DNA of 64,000 nt from CALACW01 sp963627915. Lineage in GTDB: Bacteria > Bacillota > Clostridia > Oscillospirales > Acutalibacteraceae. Position 1 is the stretch's first letter; each line of letters begins with the position of its first letter. A model generated the notes under the pieces. It ran no database searches, was not told the origin of the DNA, and was given only the letters and a program-made list of their open reading frames with translations. The translations under genes and the position numbers were made by a program. The stretch spans positions 1-64,000 of the forward strand of contig CAVGCY010000033.1 in assembly GCA_963627915.1 (NCBI GenBank), in the 5' to 3' direction. Positions 62,566-64,000 of the stretch are shown piece after piece.

Positions 62566-62937
62566 ATGTCCATGCTTTTCAGATGGCTGCAGAGATTTGC
62601 CGCCATAGCCGCCGCGTTTACAAGTTTGCTCGGCGTCAAACAAAATACGGTCACGGTTTCGCTGTATGCCAATCCGTCTTCGGGATATTCGTGGGAGTGC
62701 TCGTTCGACAAACAGGGCGTTATGACTCTCTCGGATTCGTATTATAAACAGAATCTTACATTGTTCTCCGATGAAACGAAGGACGGAAAACAGTATTTTA
62801 TATTAAAATCCCTCGGCGAAGGCACGGTCAGCGTGCGGTTTAAATATGTCAACAGCCGAGGCTACGTCGCAAGCTCATATACGTATAAATATTCGGTGTC
62901 CGATACGGGCAAAATAACGCTGATGAGCAAAACTTAG
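62566..62937 (+). CDS. Chagasin-like (I42 family) cysteine protease inhibitor
   Basis: 123 residues. A short N-terminal hydrophobic helix (about 5-24) suggests export or membrane anchoring. The following domain has the chagasin signatures: the first inhibitory loop NPSSGYSW (36-43, usual NPTTGxxW) and the GEGTVSVRFKY strand; the third loop (usual RPW) is poorly conserved. Chagasin-type proteins block papain-family cysteine proteases by inserting three loops into the active site. Divergent from the phosphatase operon. Inhibitory activity is inference from the fold. Confidence 0.72.
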   Translation: MSMLFRWLQRFAAIAAAFTSLLGVKQNTVTVSLYANPSSGYSWECSFDKQGVMTLSDSYYKQNLTLFSDETKDGKQYFILKSLGEGTVSVRFKYVNSRGYVASSYTYKYSVSDTGKITLMSKT

Positions 62938-63013
62938 CGGAAAATAAAATATGTCGGCAAAAGACGCCGAAAAACAGTTTGAAAAAAAGCGGCTGTAAAA
63001 AAACAAAATAATC

Positions 63014-63051
63014 ATCCGAGACTCGTGATTAATCGAATCTCGGATTTTTTT
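63014..63051 (+). terminator. Terminator of the chagasin-like gene
   Basis: ATCCGAGA / TCTCGGAT stem with a 16-base loop followed by a run of T. Confidence 0.8.
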
Positions 63052-63054
63052 CGG

Positions 63055-63095
63055 AAAAACGGTCATGCAAAAGCAATTCCGCTCTTGCATGGCCG
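63055..63095 (-). terminator. Terminator of the rlmD-type gene
   Basis: Minus-strand CGGCCATGCAAGAGC / GCTTTTGCATGACCG (15 bp, two wobbles or mismatches) then TTTTTCC. It converges with the plus-strand terminator a few bases away. Confidence 0.75.
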
Positions 63096-63146
63096 CTGTA
63101 TCAATCTGCCGGCCTGTGCTCATGCAGACCGCTGACATACGCCCTG

Positions 63147-64000
63147 TCAGATCATCTTGAAGTATTTCAGCGCCTTGGTAACGGCAGCTTCCTTTCGGGG
63201 AGGGCGTTGGGTCTGCCTGCTGTCCTCGGATTTCGGTTTGTTGTAGTTCTCACGCTCAATGATGCCGTATTTCTGCTTTACCTGTGCGATATAAAGATGG
63301 CTGACCTTAAGACCGGATTTCTTCGTATGTCGCTTTTTTCTCAGAAACAGTAATGTCCGGCTCACTCAGGTCAAGCCCAATGCGGATGATATCATCGGTT
63401 TTTTTGTTGGGACAACAAACATACAGTTTCCACATGGCTTGTTCTTGCAAAGAGGTCGACGGGCGTTGCTTCGACCGTCTTGTATCCGAGCGAATCGAAC
63501 GCCGCGCAATCCCTTGCGAGCGTTGCGTGGTCGCACGAGACGTATACGATTCTGTCGGGATTCATTTTTGCGACCGTTTCTATAAGCTCCTTTGAGCAGC
63601 CCTTTCTCGGCGGGTCAAGTATCACGGCGTTCGGTTTTAAATTTTCGTTTTCAAGCATTTTCGCCGCTTTGCCCGCGTCGGCGCAGATAAAACGCGCGTT
63701 TTTTATTCCGTTTATTTCGGCGTTTGTTTTTGCGTTTTCCACAGCCTCGGGGATAATTTCCGCGCCTATTACCGCCTTAACCCTGTCCGCCATGGACAAG
63801 CCTATGGTTCCCGCTCCGCAGTACATGTCGAGCAGAACCGTATCGGGCGTAAGGAGCGCGTATTCGGCGGCCTTTTTATACAGAATCTCAGCCATGGTTC
63901 GGTTTACCTGATAGAACGCAAGAGGCGAAATTCTGATTTTTATGCCGCAGAGAATATCCTCGATATATTCTCTGCCCCAAATGCATTCGCATTTATCTGA
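63147..64000 (-). pseudogene. rlmD: RlmD-type 23S rRNA (uracil-C5)-methyltransferase, 3' part, frameshifted; start beyond window
   Basis: The open frame 63392-64000 encodes the catalytic half: WGREYIED, FYQVNRTMAEILY, SAM loop LLDMYCGAGTIGL, ILDPPRKGCS and YVSCDHATLARD with the nucleophile Cys, ending at HVETVCLLSQQKNR. The frame breaks at seven A residues (63399-63405): one A fewer restores QQKTDDIIRIGLDLSEPD...KATYEEI. After a second break near 63310-63330 a third frame gives GLKVSHLYIAQVKQKYG... to the stop at 63147. These pieces match the C-terminal extension common on clostridial RlmD-like proteins. The catalytic domain is intact, so it may be truncated but active. Confidence 0.78.

Overview
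The window reads as a stretch of chromosome from a spore-forming, anaerobic, low-to-moderate GC Firmicute of the class Clostridia, probably a gut member of the Oscillospirales/Ruminococcaceae type. The evidence is the classic Firmicutes gene orders (rplS-lepB-ylqF-rnhB-yraN, tig-clpP-clpX, dnaE-pfkA), a T-box in front of ileS, a SpoIVFA/SpoIVFB-like pair, a flavodiiron oxygen-scavenging protein, glycoside hydrolases of plant/host glycan type, and a type I dockerin on a secreted enzyme. The assignment below class level is inference. Almost every gene is on the minus strand; only six (4123-4215, lipase, fprA, DUF1540, malQ, chagasin-like) are on plus. I saw no rRNA, tRNA, CRISPR array or intact transposase.

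Layout, left to right. 0-9.4 kb: small exporter gene, an inorganic-pyrophosphatase-like/NUDIX fusion, an SDR protein with a zinc ribbon, DUF2461, a 30-residue membrane peptide, an ABC-2 transporter pair behind an rRNA methyltransferase, and pfkA. 9.4-16.1 kb: dnaE, ribulokinase and a secreted metallophosphoesterase. 16.3-22.7 kb: a tightly overlapping seven-gene operon for D-amino acid/5-oxoproline metabolism (D-amino acid transaminase, both halves of a DGLUCY-type D-glutamate cyclase as separate proteins, PxpB, PxpC, PxpA, alanine racemase). 23-25.4 kb: plus-strand secreted family I.5-type lipase and FprA. 25.5-37.5 kb: housekeeping (ClpXP/trigger factor, threonine synthase, ribosome biogenesis, signal peptidase, L19, radical SAM pair). 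37.5-42.6 kb: SpoIVFB-like protease with an M23 partner, and a heterodimeric ABC exporter. 42.7-49 kb: MalQ, NadA, an alpha-L-rhamnosidase and a secreted GH5 enzyme. 49.1-52.5 kb: ileS with its T-box.

52.6-62.3 kb is the most distinctive region: a run of secreted or membrane-bound enzymes that attack phosphate esters and membrane lipids. It holds two metallophosphoesterases (one a giant two-domain enzyme ending in a dockerin), a neutral-ceramidase-like protein and a Ca2+-dependent phosphatidylinositol phospholipase C-like protein, plus a lipoprotein whose promoter carries five helically phased TTACA repeats that resemble a PhoP box. A 347-bp MITE-like element with imperfect terminal inverted repeats sits inside this run. 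The window closes with a chagasin-like protease inhibitor and a frameshifted rlmD-type methyltransferase that runs off the right edge.

The two systems I would follow up first are the D-glutamate to 5-oxoproline to glutamate operon, where stereochemistry is the open question, and the phosphate/lipid-scavenging island with a cellulosome-style dockerin on a phosphatase.
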